This document shows, in pieces, positions 17,159-26,497 of a DNA stretch of 64,000 nucleotides. Origin of the DNA: Conexibacter sp. (GTDB taxonomy: Bacteria; Actinomycetota; Thermoleophilia; Solirubrobacterales; 70-9). Within the stretch, counting starts at the first letter, position 1, and every line of letters begins with the position of its first letter. The translations under genes were made by a program, and so were the position numbers. The stretch lies in the NCBI GenBank assembly GCA_018263295.1, contig JADFCZ010000005.1:20843-84842 (forward strand), given 5' to 3'. Below the pieces are notes generated by a model. The model made no database searches. It saw nothing but the letters and a program-made list of their open reading frames with translations, and was not told the DNA's origin.

Positions 17159-20107
17159 TCAGCGGCTGAGGCGCTCGAGCAGGAAGACGAACGACTCGTA
17201 GCTGTGGCCGCTTGCGCGGGTCATCCCGATCTCGCAGGTCCGGTTCGAGCAGACGTGCGCGTCGCCGGCGGCGGCCACCGCCTCGGCGGCCTCGGTGGCG
17301 GTCGCCGATGCCGTCAGCTCGGGATGGAGGAGGCCGCGATCGCCGGCGAACCCGCAGCAGCCGGCCGACTCGGGCACCAAGACGTCGTCCGCGAGCGCCC
17401 CGGCCACCTCCACGAGCGCCGCGTTGACTCCGAGCTGAGCGCCGGAGCAGGTCGGGTGGACGACCGCGGTCCCGACGCGCTCGGCAACGGCGAGGTCCGG
17501 CAGCAGGCGGGCGGCCCATTCGATCGAGTCGAGGATCTCGAGCTCGGCCAGGCGCCCGGCGGCGGCGCTCTCCGGCCCGAGGACCGATGCGGCCTCGAGC
17601 AGGCCCTGGGTGCAGGAGGTCGCGTCGATCACCACCGGCAGCCTGCCGCCGTCCGACCAGCGCCAGAGCTCCTCCGTCGTCCGCTCCACCATCCACTCGG
17701 CCCCGGAGCGATACCCCTTCGAAACCCAGGGCGTGCCGCAGCAGGTGCCGGCGGCCCCGGAGGGGATCCAGAGAGGCCGGCCGGCACGGAGCGAGACGGC
17801 GACGAGCGCCGCCTGGATCGAGGCCGGGCCGGCGGGATCGGCGTCGCGGGCGCCGGCGTCACGGCCGAACATCCGGTTCACGCATGAGGGCAGATAGACG
17901 GCGACTGCACCGTCGCGCACCGTCGGCGGCGCGGCGGCCCCCGCGGGCGGCGGCATCGGCCGCTCCCAGCCGGGGACGAGCTCGTTGCTCACCGCGCGGC
18001 GGGCGGCGGCGGTGATCCCGCTCATCGCTCCGTCGCCGATCGCCGAGGCGACCGCGGCGCCGGCGGCGAGGCCCGAGCGGGCGCCCGACTCGACGCGGGC
18101 CCAGTTCTTCGCCGCACGCAGGGCGGCCCGCTCCTCGCCGGCCGAGTGCTCGGCGGCACGCAGCTCCTTGACGAGGACGCCGGTGTCGATCCCGAGCGGG
18201 CATGTCGTGGCGCAGGTGCCGTCGGCGGCGCAGGTCTGCAGGCCGTCGTACTCGAACTCCTCGATCAGCTTCGCGAGCAGCGGCGAGCCCGCCGGCTGGC
18301 GCGCCATCTCCCGCCGCAGGACGATCCGCTGACGCGGGGTCGTCGTCAGGTTCCGGCTCGGGCAGACCGGCTCGCAGAACCCGCACTCGACGCACGTGGT
18401 CGCGACCTCCTCGATCGGCGGCGTCGTCTTCAGGTTCTCGAGGTGGCAGCCGGGATCACGGTTGAGGACGACTCCGGGGCCGAGGACGCAGTCGGGATCG
18501 GCGAGGCCCTTGATCCGCCACATCATCTCGGTGGCGGCCCTCCCCCACTCGCGCTCGACGAACGGGGCCATGTTGACGCCGGTGCCGTGCTCGGCCTTGA
18601 GCGAGCCGTCGTAGCCTTCGACGACGAGCGTCACCAACTTCTCCATGAACGTCTCGTAGCGCTCGACGTCCTCGGGCTTGGCGAAGTCCGGGGTCAGCAT
18701 GAAGTGCAGGTTCCCCGCCGAGGTGTGGCCGGCGACGCCGCTGAGGAAGCCGTGCTCGCCGAGCAGTGCGCGGATCTCCTCCGCCGCCTCGGCGATCCGC
18801 GCGGGCGGCACGCAGACGTCCTCGACGATCAGCGCCGTGCCGGGCGGGCGGAGCCGGCCGACCAGCCCGTGCAGACCCTCGCGGACGCGCCAGTAGAGCT
18901 CGATCGTCTCCGGCTCGTGGCTGAACTCGGGGCCGCGGAAGGGCTTCGACTCGAGCGCCTCGAGGACCGCGGACGTGGCGGCCTCACCCGGCTCGAGCCC
19001 GGCCTCGTCGGCGGCGCCGAACTCGACCAGCAGCGCCGCCGACTCGAGCGGCAGCTCCGTCCAGTACTCGGGCGTTCCCGGGATCGAGTTGGCGGCGACC
19101 ATCAACGCCGGCGCGACCATCAGCTCGACCGCCGTGGCTCCGGCCGCGACCAGGTCCGGGACCGGCGCCGTCGCCGCGGCGATCGAGTCGAAGTGGATCC
19201 AGCTCAACGTGGTCCGGGCCGGCAGCGGGACGGTCTCGTAGACGGCCTCCGAGATGAATGCGAGCGTTCCCTCGGAGCCGACGAGCAGCCGCCGGAAGAT
19301 CTCGAGCGGCTCGTCGGCGTCGAGGAACGCGCAGAGGCGGTAGCCGGTCGTGTTCTTGATCTCGAATTTGCGCGCGATCCGCTCCCGGAGATCGCCGTCG
19401 GAGCGGATCTCGTCGCGGATCGACTCGAGGCCCGCGACCAGCTCCGGCTCGGCCGCGGCGAAGCGCTCGGCCGCGTCGGGAGCCGACGTGTCGACGATCG
19501 TCCCCGACGGCAGCGCGAAGGTGAGCGCCGAGACCGTCCGGTAGGAGTCGGCGGTGATCCCGCAGCGCATCCCGCCGGAGTTGTTGGCGATGACGCCGCC
19601 GACCGTCGCGATGTCGGTCGAGGCGGGATCGGGGCCGAGGCGGCGTCCGTGGGGAGCGAGGGCGCGATTGACGTGCCCGAGGATCGCTCCCGGGCCGCAG
19701 CGCACCCGGGCGCCGTCGTCGAGGACCTCGATGCCGCCCCAGTGGCGGCGGACGTCGGCGAGGATCCCGTCGGTCTGCGACTGCCCGTTCAGGCTCGTCC
19801 CGCCGGAGCGGAACACGAGCGGCGTCTCGCCGCCGCGGGCGAATGCCATCAGCGCTGCGACCTGCTCGACCGTGCGCGGCTGCACGACGGCGGAGGGAAT
19901 GCGCCGGTAGGGGCTGGCGTCGGAGGCGTAGCGGATCAGGTCGCTGGCGCGACCGAGCACCCCGCCCGCGCCGACGATGCCTTCGAGGGCGCCGACGAGG
20001 CGGGCGTCGGCGCCGGCCGCGAGCCCGGCGGGGGCGCGGTCCGGTGGCGGCGGCAGCGGCGGCGCCGGGGCGATCCGGGCGGTCTTCGGCTCGAGCAGCG
20101 GCGTCAT
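17159..20107 (-). CDS. fused FAD-binding oxidoreductase / 4Fe-4S protein (GlcD-GlcF-like, D-2-hydroxyacid dehydrogenase family)
   Basis: FAD PCMH region (RSGGTSLNGQ...TVGGVIANNSGGMRCG), CVECGFCEPVCPSR and CAADGTCATTCPLG clusters, CCG motifs near the C-terminus. Confidence 0.9.
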   Translation of the reverse strand: MTPLLEPKTARIAPAPPLPPPPDRAPAGLAAGADARLVGALEGIVGAGGVLGRASDLIRYASDASPYRRIPSAVVQPRTVEQVAALMAFARGGETPLVFRSGGTSLNGQSQTDGILADVRRHWGGIEVLDDGARVRCGPGAILGHVNRALAPHGRRLGPDPASTDIATVGGVIANNSGGMRCGITADSYRTVSALTFALPSGTIVDTSAPDAAERFAAAEPELVAGLESIRDEIRSDGDLRERIARKFEIKNTTGYRLCAFLDADEPLEIFRRLLVGSEGTLAFISEAVYETVPLPARTTLSWIHFDSIAAATAPVPDLVAAGATAVELMVAPALMVAANSIPGTPEYWTELPLESAALLVEFGAADEAGLEPGEAATSAVLEALESKPFRGPEFSHEPETIELYWRVREGLHGLVGRLRPPGTALIVEDVCVPPARIAEAAEEIRALLGEHGFLSGVAGHTSAGNLHFMLTPDFAKPEDVERYETFMEKLVTLVVEGYDGSLKAEHGTGVNMAPFVEREWGRAATEMMWRIKGLADPDCVLGPGVVLNRDPGCHLENLKTTPPIEEVATTCVECGFCEPVCPSRNLTTTPRQRIVLRREMARQPAGSPLLAKLIEEFEYDGLQTCAADGTCATTCPLGIDTGVLVKELRAAEHSAGEERAALRAAKNWARVESGARSGLAAGAAVASAIGDGAMSGITAAARRAVSNELVPGWERPMPPPAGAAAPPTVRDGAVAVYLPSCVNRMFGRDAGARDADPAGPASIQAALVAVSLRAGRPLWIPSGAAGTCCGTPWVSKGYRSGAEWMVERTTEELWRWSDGGRLPVVIDATSCTQGLLEAASVLGPESAAAGRLAELEILDSIEWAARLLPDLAVAERVGTAVVHPTCSGAQLGVNAALVEVAGALADDVLVPESAGCCGFAGDRGLLHPELTASATATEAAEAVAAAGDAHVCSNRTCEIGMTRASGHSYESFVFLLERLSR

Positions 20108-20126
20108 CGGCCCAGCCAGCCCACGC

Positions 20127-21743
20127 TCAGGCCAGCCACATCCCGGGCGCGACTCCGACCTCGACCAGCCCGGGCTTGCCGGAGCCGATCTGCGCGTTCA
20201 GCGCGCTCTCGAGCTCGTCGCCCGTCTCGACCCGGGTGGAGGGAACGCCGTACCCCTCGGCGACGGCGGCGACGTCGAGCGCCGGCAGGTCGAGGCCCGG
20301 CGCCCGCTCCACCCCCTCGGCGAGGGAGAACCACTTGAGGATCGCGTACTCGGAGTTGCGGAGGACCAGGAAGGTGACCGGGACGTCGTAGGCGACGGCG
20401 CTCCAGAACGCGGTGATCGCGTACTGGGCCGAGCCCTCGCCGACGACGCAGACGACCGGCCGGTCGGGCTGGGCCATCTGCACCCCGACCGCTGAGGACA
20501 GGCCGAAGCCGAGCCCACCGCCGGCGCCGAAGTAGTAGGAGCCGGGACGGGAGATCCGCAGCTGGTTGCGGAGGGCGAGGGTCGACGAGGGTGCCTCGAG
20601 GACGACGATGCCGTCGTCGGGGAACGCCGCGCCGAGCGCCGCCATCGCCTCGGTCCCGCTGATCGGCGTTCCCGGCTCGACGCCCATCTCGGCCGCGGTC
20701 ATCGGCGCGTCGCGGGGCTCCGGCGCGTCGCGGCCGGACTCGCCGTCGAGGGCGGCCAGGAGGGCCTCCAGCGTCAACGCGACGTCGGCGACGATCGCCT
20801 CGCCCATCGGCGCCCGGGCCGCCTCCTCGGGATCGGAGGTGACGACGACGAGTTCCGCCCCCTCCGGCAGCAGATCGCCGGGGATGTAGGGGTAGTAGGC
20901 GAAGACGGAGGCGCCGGCGACCAGGATCAGGTCGTGGCCGGCGAGCGTCTCGGCGACCGGGCCGATCGCCGGCGGCAGCACGCCGCGGAAGTTGGCGTGG
21001 CCCTCGGGGAAGCCGAGCCTCCCTCCCCCGGTCGCGGGGATCGCCCAGACGGGAAGGCGCTGGCTCTCGGCGAGCGCGACGGCGTGGTCCCAGCCGCCGG
21101 AGGCGTCGATGTCGGGACCGGCGACGAGGACCGGACTCGACGCGGCGGCGAGCCGCTGCGCGAGCTCGGCGACGCGGTCGGGGGCGGCGGTGGCGCGGCC
21201 GTCGACGCGGCGCTCGATCGCCCGCCGGGCGCCCTCGGCGTCGGCCTCGGCGGTCCAGTCGTCCATCGGGATCGAGACGAACGCCGGTCCCTTGGGCGGC
21301 AGCGACGCCGTGTGGATCGCGCGGCCGATCGCCGCCGGCACGTCCTCGGCCCGCGGCACCTCGTACGACCACTTGACGAGCGGGTGCGGCATCCGCGTCG
21401 CGTCGCGGTTGGTCAGGTTCGCCTGCATCGTCATCACCGGGCGGACCTGCTGGCCGGCGGTGATCAACAGCGGCGCGTGGTTCGCCTGCGCGTTGAAGAT
21501 CGCCCCCATCGCGTTGCCGACGCCGGGAGCCGTGTGGAGGTTCACGTGGGCGACGTTCCCGCTCGCCTGGGCGTAGCCGTCGGCCATCCCGACGACCACC
21601 GCCTCCTGGAGGCCGAGCACGTAGCGGAAGTCCTCCGGGTAGTCGGCCAGCATCGGCAGCTCGGTCGACCCGGGATTGCCGAAGATCGTGGTCATCCCGC
21701 GCGCTCGCAGGAGCTCGAAGGTGGCCTCCCGAACCGTGCTCAT
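20127..21743 (-). CDS. thiamine-diphosphate-dependent decarboxylase (benzoylformate decarboxylase-like)
   Basis: FGNPGSTELPMLADYPEDFRYVLGLQEAVVVGMADGYAQASG; ThDP-binding VGEGSAQYAITAFWSAVAYDVPVTFLVLRN. Confidence 0.88.
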   Translation of the reverse strand: MSTVREATFELLRARGMTTIFGNPGSTELPMLADYPEDFRYVLGLQEAVVVGMADGYAQASGNVAHVNLHTAPGVGNAMGAIFNAQANHAPLLITAGQQVRPVMTMQANLTNRDATRMPHPLVKWSYEVPRAEDVPAAIGRAIHTASLPPKGPAFVSIPMDDWTAEADAEGARRAIERRVDGRATAAPDRVAELAQRLAAASSPVLVAGPDIDASGGWDHAVALAESQRLPVWAIPATGGGRLGFPEGHANFRGVLPPAIGPVAETLAGHDLILVAGASVFAYYPYIPGDLLPEGAELVVVTSDPEEAARAPMGEAIVADVALTLEALLAALDGESGRDAPEPRDAPMTAAEMGVEPGTPISGTEAMAALGAAFPDDGIVVLEAPSSTLALRNQLRISRPGSYYFGAGGGLGFGLSSAVGVQMAQPDRPVVCVVGEGSAQYAITAFWSAVAYDVPVTFLVLRNSEYAILKWFSLAEGVERAPGLDLPALDVAAVAEGYGVPSTRVETGDELESALNAQIGSGKPGLVEVGVAPGMWLA

Positions 21744-21795
21744 CTCATCCTCTCCGGTAGCTGCCGCTGGGCCGGCGTGACCCTATCGCGTGAGT

Positions 21796-21813
21796 CGTGA
21801 CACCCACGTCACG
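21796..21813. promoter_or_regulatory. inverted repeat CGTGAC-N6-GTCACG in a divergent intergenic region
   Basis: Perfect 6-bp arms between the divergent decarboxylase (-) and DUF559 protein (+). Confidence 0.35.
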
Positions 21814-21867
21814 GACCCGCTCGAAGCGCGCGCCACGAGTGCGCCGGGCCGCCTCATCCTCTGGCCG

Positions 21868-22884
21868 ATGGAGCCGCTGACCCCGATTCAATCCCGCATC
21901 CGGGCGCAACCCTCCACAGCGGCCGGCGAGATCGCCGAGATCGCTCACCGGCAGCACGGCGTGGTCGCTCATCGGCAACTCGTCGCCGCCGGACTGAACC
22001 CGTCGACGATCTCCCGCTGGGCACGGGCGGGACACCTCCACCGCCTCCACCGCGGCGTTTACGCGGTCGGTCACACGGACCTGAGCCGCCATGGACGGTG
22101 GCTGGCCGCCGTCCTGGCCTGCGGCGACGGCGCCGCACTCAGCCACGGCGCATCGGCACGCCTACAGGCCCTCGAATCGACGAGCCGGCTCGGAGCGATC
22201 CACGTCTCGCTGCCCTACGGATCCAGGCGGTCTCCGCCCGGCATCATCGTCCACCGCCCGAGGCACCTCGAGGCCGTCGACGTCACCTCCCGCTTCGCGA
22301 TCCCGACGACCACCCCGACCCGGACCCTCTTCGACCTCGCCTCGAACGTCTCGCCACGCGAACTGCGGAGCCTGTTCGAACGCTCCGAATACCTGGAGGT
22401 ACTCGATCGACCGCGACTGCGGGCGCTACTCGCCGACGCGACCGGTCGGAGTGGGCTCGGGACGCTCCGCGACCTCCTCGGATTCCGGCCGCTGCCGCTC
22501 GCCGAGACCCGTTCGCGACTCGAGCGCATCGTCCTCGGCATCTGCCGCACCCACGGGCTCCCGGTTCCGCTCGTCAACGTGCCGCTCCTCGGCTACGTCG
22601 CCGACTTCCTCTGGCCCGCCGCCAACTTCGTCGTCGAGGCTGACGGCGGCCACCATCGCGGAGCGCAACGCGACCGCGACAACGCGAGGGACGTGCTGCA
22701 CGGCCGTGCCGGCTACCTCGTCCGCCGCTACTCAGGCGAGGCCCTCGAGGATGAGGGAGCGGTGGCGGCGGAGATCCTCGAGATCCTCAGGGAGCGGCTC
22801 GGCGACGCCGCTACTCAGCGCCCGGATCGGACCCGGCCCATCCACGACGCCAAATGTGGTTGGCAGGCTGCCAACTTCCGCTAG
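21868..22884 (+). CDS. AbiEi-like winged-helix N-terminus + DUF559 (Vsr-like nuclease fold) C-terminus
   Basis: HRQHGVVAHRQLVAAGLNPSTISRWARAGHLHRLHRGVYAVGH (AbiEi_4-like) and VADFLWPAANFVVEADGGHHRGAQRDRDNARDVLHGRAGYLVRRYSGEAL (DUF559). ATG 21868 preferred; the ORF can open at 21790. Confidence 0.8.
   Translation: MEPLTPIQSRIRAQPSTAAGEIAEIAHRQHGVVAHRQLVAAGLNPSTISRWARAGHLHRLHRGVYAVGHTDLSRHGRWLAAVLACGDGAALSHGASARLQALESTSRLGAIHVSLPYGSRRSPPGIIVHRPRHLEAVDVTSRFAIPTTTPTRTLFDLASNVSPRELRSLFERSEYLEVLDRPRLRALLADATGRSGLGTLRDLLGFRPLPLAETRSRLERIVLGICRTHGLPVPLVNVPLLGYVADFLWPAANFVVEADGGHHRGAQRDRDNARDVLHGRAGYLVRRYSGEALEDEGAVAAEILEILRERLGDAATQRPDRTRPIHDAKCGWQAANFR
22859..22875. promoter_or_regulatory. palindrome GTTGGCAG-G-CTGCCAAC, candidate TetR operator
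   Basis: Perfect 8-bp arms, 20 nt upstream of the TetR ATG (22896). Confidence 0.6.
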
Positions 22885-22895
22885 CATCCCGTCCG

Positions 22896-23555
22896 ATGGC
22901 AGCCCGCCCCGCTGACTCCGCCGCCGTCGCTCCGCGCAGCGACGCCGACGAGCGCCGAAAGCGAATCCTCTCCGCAGCGCGGGCGCTGTTCTCCGAGCGC
23001 GGGTTCAGCGACGTCTCGACGATCGAGATCGCCTCCGAGGCCGGGGTCGCCCGCGGGCTCATCAACCACTACTACGGGACCAAGCGCGAGCTCTACGTCG
23101 AGGTCGTCCGCGAGATGGTCCGCTTCCGCTCTCAGCCCGTCCCCGAGTACGTCGACGGCGCGACGCCGCAGGCGCGGACCGACGAGTCGATCGACCGCTG
23201 GCTCGAGATGGTCGAGCGCAACCGCGAGGCCTGGCTCGCCGCGGTCGGCGCCGAGGGCCTCGGGCACGACCCCGAGATCGAGGGGGTGCTCGACGAGGCG
23301 CGCGAGGAGGCGACGACGCGACTGATCCAGGTCCTCGGCCTCGGCCCCGCCGCCGACGCGCCGCCCGAGCTCCACGCCATCCTCCGCGCCTACGGCGGGA
23401 TGGCCGAGGCGGCGACGCGCGAGTGGCTCGAGCGCGACCGCTGGAGCCGCGAGCAGGTCGCGGCGTTTCTCAAGGCAGCACTTCCGGAACTGGTCGGGAC
23501 CGCCTACGAGGCGATCCCGGGCAAGACACCCACCGAACCCAAGGAGAAGAGATGA
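22896..23555 (+). CDS. TetR-family transcriptional regulator
   Basis: [51 protein letters not shown]; first gene of an operon with thiolase and acyl-CoA dehydrogenase. Confidence 0.92.
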   Translation: MAARPADSAAVAPRSDADERRKRILSAARALFSERGFSDVSTIEIASEAGVARGLINHYYGTKRELYVEVVREMVRFRSQPVPEYVDGATPQARTDESIDRWLEMVERNREAWLAAVGAEGLGHDPEIEGVLDEAREEATTRLIQVLGLGPAADAPPELHAILRAYGGMAEAATREWLERDRWSREQVAAFLKAALPELVGTAYEAIPGKTPTEPKEKR

Positions 23556-24754
23556 GCAACAGGACATTCGTGATCGGCGTCGGCATGACGAAGTTCGACA
23601 AGCCCGGCACCAAGGAGGGCGACTACCCGGACTGGGCCAAGGAGGCCGGCGAGAAGGCGTTCGCCGACGCCGGCATCCCGTACGACGACGTCGAGGAGGC
23701 CTTCGCCGGCTACTGCTACGGCGACTCCACCTACGGCCAGCGGGCGATCTACGAGCTCGGCCTGACGGGGATCCCGATCGTCAACGTCAACAACAACTGC
23801 TCGACCGGCTCGTCCGCCCTCTACCTCGCTCGCCGGGCGGTGCAGGGCGGCCTCGTCGACTGCGCGCTCGCCGTCGGCTTCGAGAAGATGGAGAAGGGCT
23901 CGCTCGGGATGAAGTACACCGACCGGACCCCGGCGCTCGACAAGCACATGGGCCGCATGTTCGAGGTCCGCGATCCCGAGGAGTCGCCGTTCGCGCCGCA
24001 GATGTTCGGCAACGCCGGCCGCGACCACATGGACAAGTACGGCTCCAAGCCCGAGCACTACGCGTGGATCGGCTGGAAGAACCACAAGCACTCGGTCAAC
24101 AACCCCTACGCGCAGTTCCAGGACGAGTACACGCTCGACGAGATCAAGGAAGCGCGGATGATCCACGAGCCGCTGACGAAGCTGCAGTGCTCGCCCACGT
24201 CCGACGGCGCCGCGGCGGTCATCGTCGCCTCCGAGAAGTACGTCGACGAGCACGACCTCTGGGACCAGGCGGTCGAGATCGCCGGCCAGGCGATGGTCAC
24301 CGACATGAGCTCAACCTTCGACGAGAACGCCGACTGCATGACGATCGTCGGCTCCGACATGTCGAAGGAGGCCGCACGCCAGGCCTACGAGGAGGCCGGG
24401 ATCAGCGCCGACGAGGTCGACGTCTGCGAGCTCCACGACTGCTTCAGCGCGAACGAGCTGATCACCTACGAGGCGCTCGGGTTCGCCGAGGAGGGCGAGG
24501 GTCATCTGCTCGTCGAGGCCGAGGCCACGACCTACGGCGGGGACGGGCCGGTGGTCAACCCGTCCGGCGGGCTGATCAGCAAGGGGCACCCGCTCGGCGC
24601 GACCGGCCTCGCCCAGTGCAGCGAGCTCACGTGGCAGCTGCGCGGCACGGCCGACAAGCGCCAGGTCGAGGGCGCCAAGGTGGCGCTCCAGCACAACATC
24701 GGGCTCGGCGGCGCCGCCGTCGTGTCGGTCTACAAGCCCGCGGTCAAGGCATAG
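23552..24754 (+). CDS. thiolase-like protein (SCP-x / acetyl-CoA acetyltransferase type)
   Basis: [45 protein letters not shown] 23552 with strong RBS. Confidence 0.9.
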   Translation: MSNRTFVIGVGMTKFDKPGTKEGDYPDWAKEAGEKAFADAGIPYDDVEEAFAGYCYGDSTYGQRAIYELGLTGIPIVNVNNNCSTGSSALYLARRAVQGGLVDCALAVGFEKMEKGSLGMKYTDRTPALDKHMGRMFEVRDPEESPFAPQMFGNAGRDHMDKYGSKPEHYAWIGWKNHKHSVNNPYAQFQDEYTLDEIKEARMIHEPLTKLQCSPTSDGAAAVIVASEKYVDEHDLWDQAVEIAGQAMVTDMSSTFDENADCMTIVGSDMSKEAARQAYEEAGISADEVDVCELHDCFSANELITYEALGFAEEGEGHLLVEAEATTYGGDGPVVNPSGGLISKGHPLGATGLAQCSELTWQLRGTADKRQVEGAKVALQHNIGLGGAAVVSVYKPAVKA

Positions 24755-24782
24755 GGCCGAAGGGCCAGAAGGAGAGAACGAG

Positions 24783-25946
24783 ATGAGCACGATCACGGCG
24801 ACCCCGGTCAGCGGCCTGACGGACGAGCAGGTCGACTTCCGCGACGCGATCCGCGACTTCGCCGAGCGCGAGTGCGGAACCGCCGAGCAGCGCGAGAAGC
24901 TGACCGACGGTTACACGGAGCTCCACAACCAGGAGATCTACGAGAAGCTCGCCGAGCTCGGCTGGCTCGGGGTCACCGTGGACGAGCAGTACGGCGGCGC
25001 CGGGGCCGGGATGGTCGACGCGTGCATCTTCCTCGAGGAGACCATGCGCGGCCTCGTCCCGATCGCCGGCTACGGCGTCAGCCAGATCGTCGCCGGCGCC
25101 TATGAGCGGTTCGGGACCGAGGAGCAGAAGAACGAGATGCTCGGGGGGATCACCTCCGGCCGGGTCGAGGCGATCGCGATGTCGGAGCCCGAGGCGGGCT
25201 CCGACGTCGGCAACCTCAAGTGCAAGATCGAGCGGACCGACGACGGCTACGTCCTCAACGGCCAGAAGACGTGGATCAGCGCCGCCCACCTCGCCGACCA
25301 CATCCTCGTCATCGGACGCTCCGACTCCTCCGGCTCCAAGCACGAGGGACTGACGATGCTCTCGGTCCCGACCGACGCCGAGGGAATCGAGATCAACGGC
25401 ATCCAGACGATGGGCGGCAAGGAGGTCAACGACGTCTTCCTGACCGACTGCCACGTTTCCGCCGACCGGATGCTCGGGGAGGAGGGGAACGGCTGGATCC
25501 AGCTGATGGCCGGGCTCAACGTCGAACGCCTGATCCTCGCCGCAACCGCGCTCGGGATCGCCCAGCGCGCGTTCGACGACGTCCTCGACTACGTCAAGGA
25601 GCGCAAGCAGTTCGGTCGCCCGATCGGCAGCTTCCAGACGCTCAAGCACCGGATCGCCGATCTCGCGACCGAGCTCGAGTGCGTGCGGCTGCTCGTATAC
25701 GACGTCGCCCGCAAGGTCGACGAGGACCCGACCCGCATGCTCCCCCGCGAGGCCTCGATGGCGAAGCTGAAGGCGACCGAGGTCGCCAAGGCCTGCTCGC
25801 TCGAGGGGATGCAGATGATGGGCGGCTACGGCTACGCCTCCGAGTACGACATGGAGCGCCACGTCCGGACCAGCCTCGTGATGTCGATCTACGGCGGGAC
25901 GAACGAGATCCAGCGCGAGATCGTCTCGAAGACATACGGGCTTTAG
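24783..25946 (+). CDS. acyl-CoA dehydrogenase
   Basis: AMSEPEAGSDVGNLKCKIERTDDGYVLNGQKTWIS; GGYGYASEYDMERHVRTSLVMSIYGGTNEIQREIV. Confidence 0.95.
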   Translation: MSTITATPVSGLTDEQVDFRDAIRDFAERECGTAEQREKLTDGYTELHNQEIYEKLAELGWLGVTVDEQYGGAGAGMVDACIFLEETMRGLVPIAGYGVSQIVAGAYERFGTEEQKNEMLGGITSGRVEAIAMSEPEAGSDVGNLKCKIERTDDGYVLNGQKTWISAAHLADHILVIGRSDSSGSKHEGLTMLSVPTDAEGIEINGIQTMGGKEVNDVFLTDCHVSADRMLGEEGNGWIQLMAGLNVERLILAATALGIAQRAFDDVLDYVKERKQFGRPIGSFQTLKHRIADLATELECVRLLVYDVARKVDEDPTRMLPREASMAKLKATEVAKACSLEGMQMMGGYGYASEYDMERHVRTSLVMSIYGGTNEIQREIVSKTYGL

Positions 25947-26047
25947 GCGCGACACCGGCACTCCGGCGGGCGGACATTCGTCCAGTCGCTTGTGTGCGGT
26001 GCTAGTTTCAGAAGACCGATAGTTCCGGAGTTCCATGGGAGGACGAG

Positions 26048-26497
26048 ATGCGGAGCGACGCAAAGGTGCCGAAGCTGCTCCTACTGCCGGTGGCGGTGAT
26101 CGCGGCGGCAGGCCTTTGCCTCGCCGCGCTCGCCGGAGCCGAGGATCGGCCGACGGTGCGGGGCGGTGCCTACGAGGACCCAACCTGCGACAACGCACAG
26201 CAGACCTACGACACCCGCATCACCAAGGCGCCGAAGAAGAAGACGCAGTCGAAGAGCGCGACGATCCGGTTCGAGGCGTTCTACTGCAACTTCCCCAGCG
26301 ACGACGGCCCCGATTCCGACACGATGAAATTCGTCTGCTCACTCGACGGCGCGAAGCCGAAGGCGTGCGAGCCTCCCATCAAGTACCGGCACCTGAAGAA
26401 GGGCAAGCACAAGGTCGCCGTGCGCACCACCGGCGGCAAGTTCGGTGGCAGCGGCGATCCGAGCGCGGACGTGGCCAAGTGGAAGATCGTCGGCTGA
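26048..26497 (+). CDS. hypothetical exported protein with FxCSLDG-type Ig-like domain
   Basis: Signal peptide; KFVCSLDGAKPKACEPPIKYRHLKKGKHKVAVR... Confidence 0.65.
   Translation: MRSDAKVPKLLLLPVAVIAAAGLCLAALAGAEDRPTVRGGAYEDPTCDNAQQTYDTRITKAPKKKTQSKSATIRFEAFYCNFPSDDGPDSDTMKFVCSLDGAKPKACEPPIKYRHLKKGKHKVAVRTTGGKFGGSGDPSADVAKWKIVG

Noticed and set aside
14983-17169. 728-aa plus-strand ORF
   Set aside because: Antisense to the GT2 and M28 peptidase genes, which have clear motifs.
18146-20338. 730-aa plus-strand ORF
   Set aside because: Antisense to the fused FAD/Fe-S oxidoreductase; no recognisable motifs.
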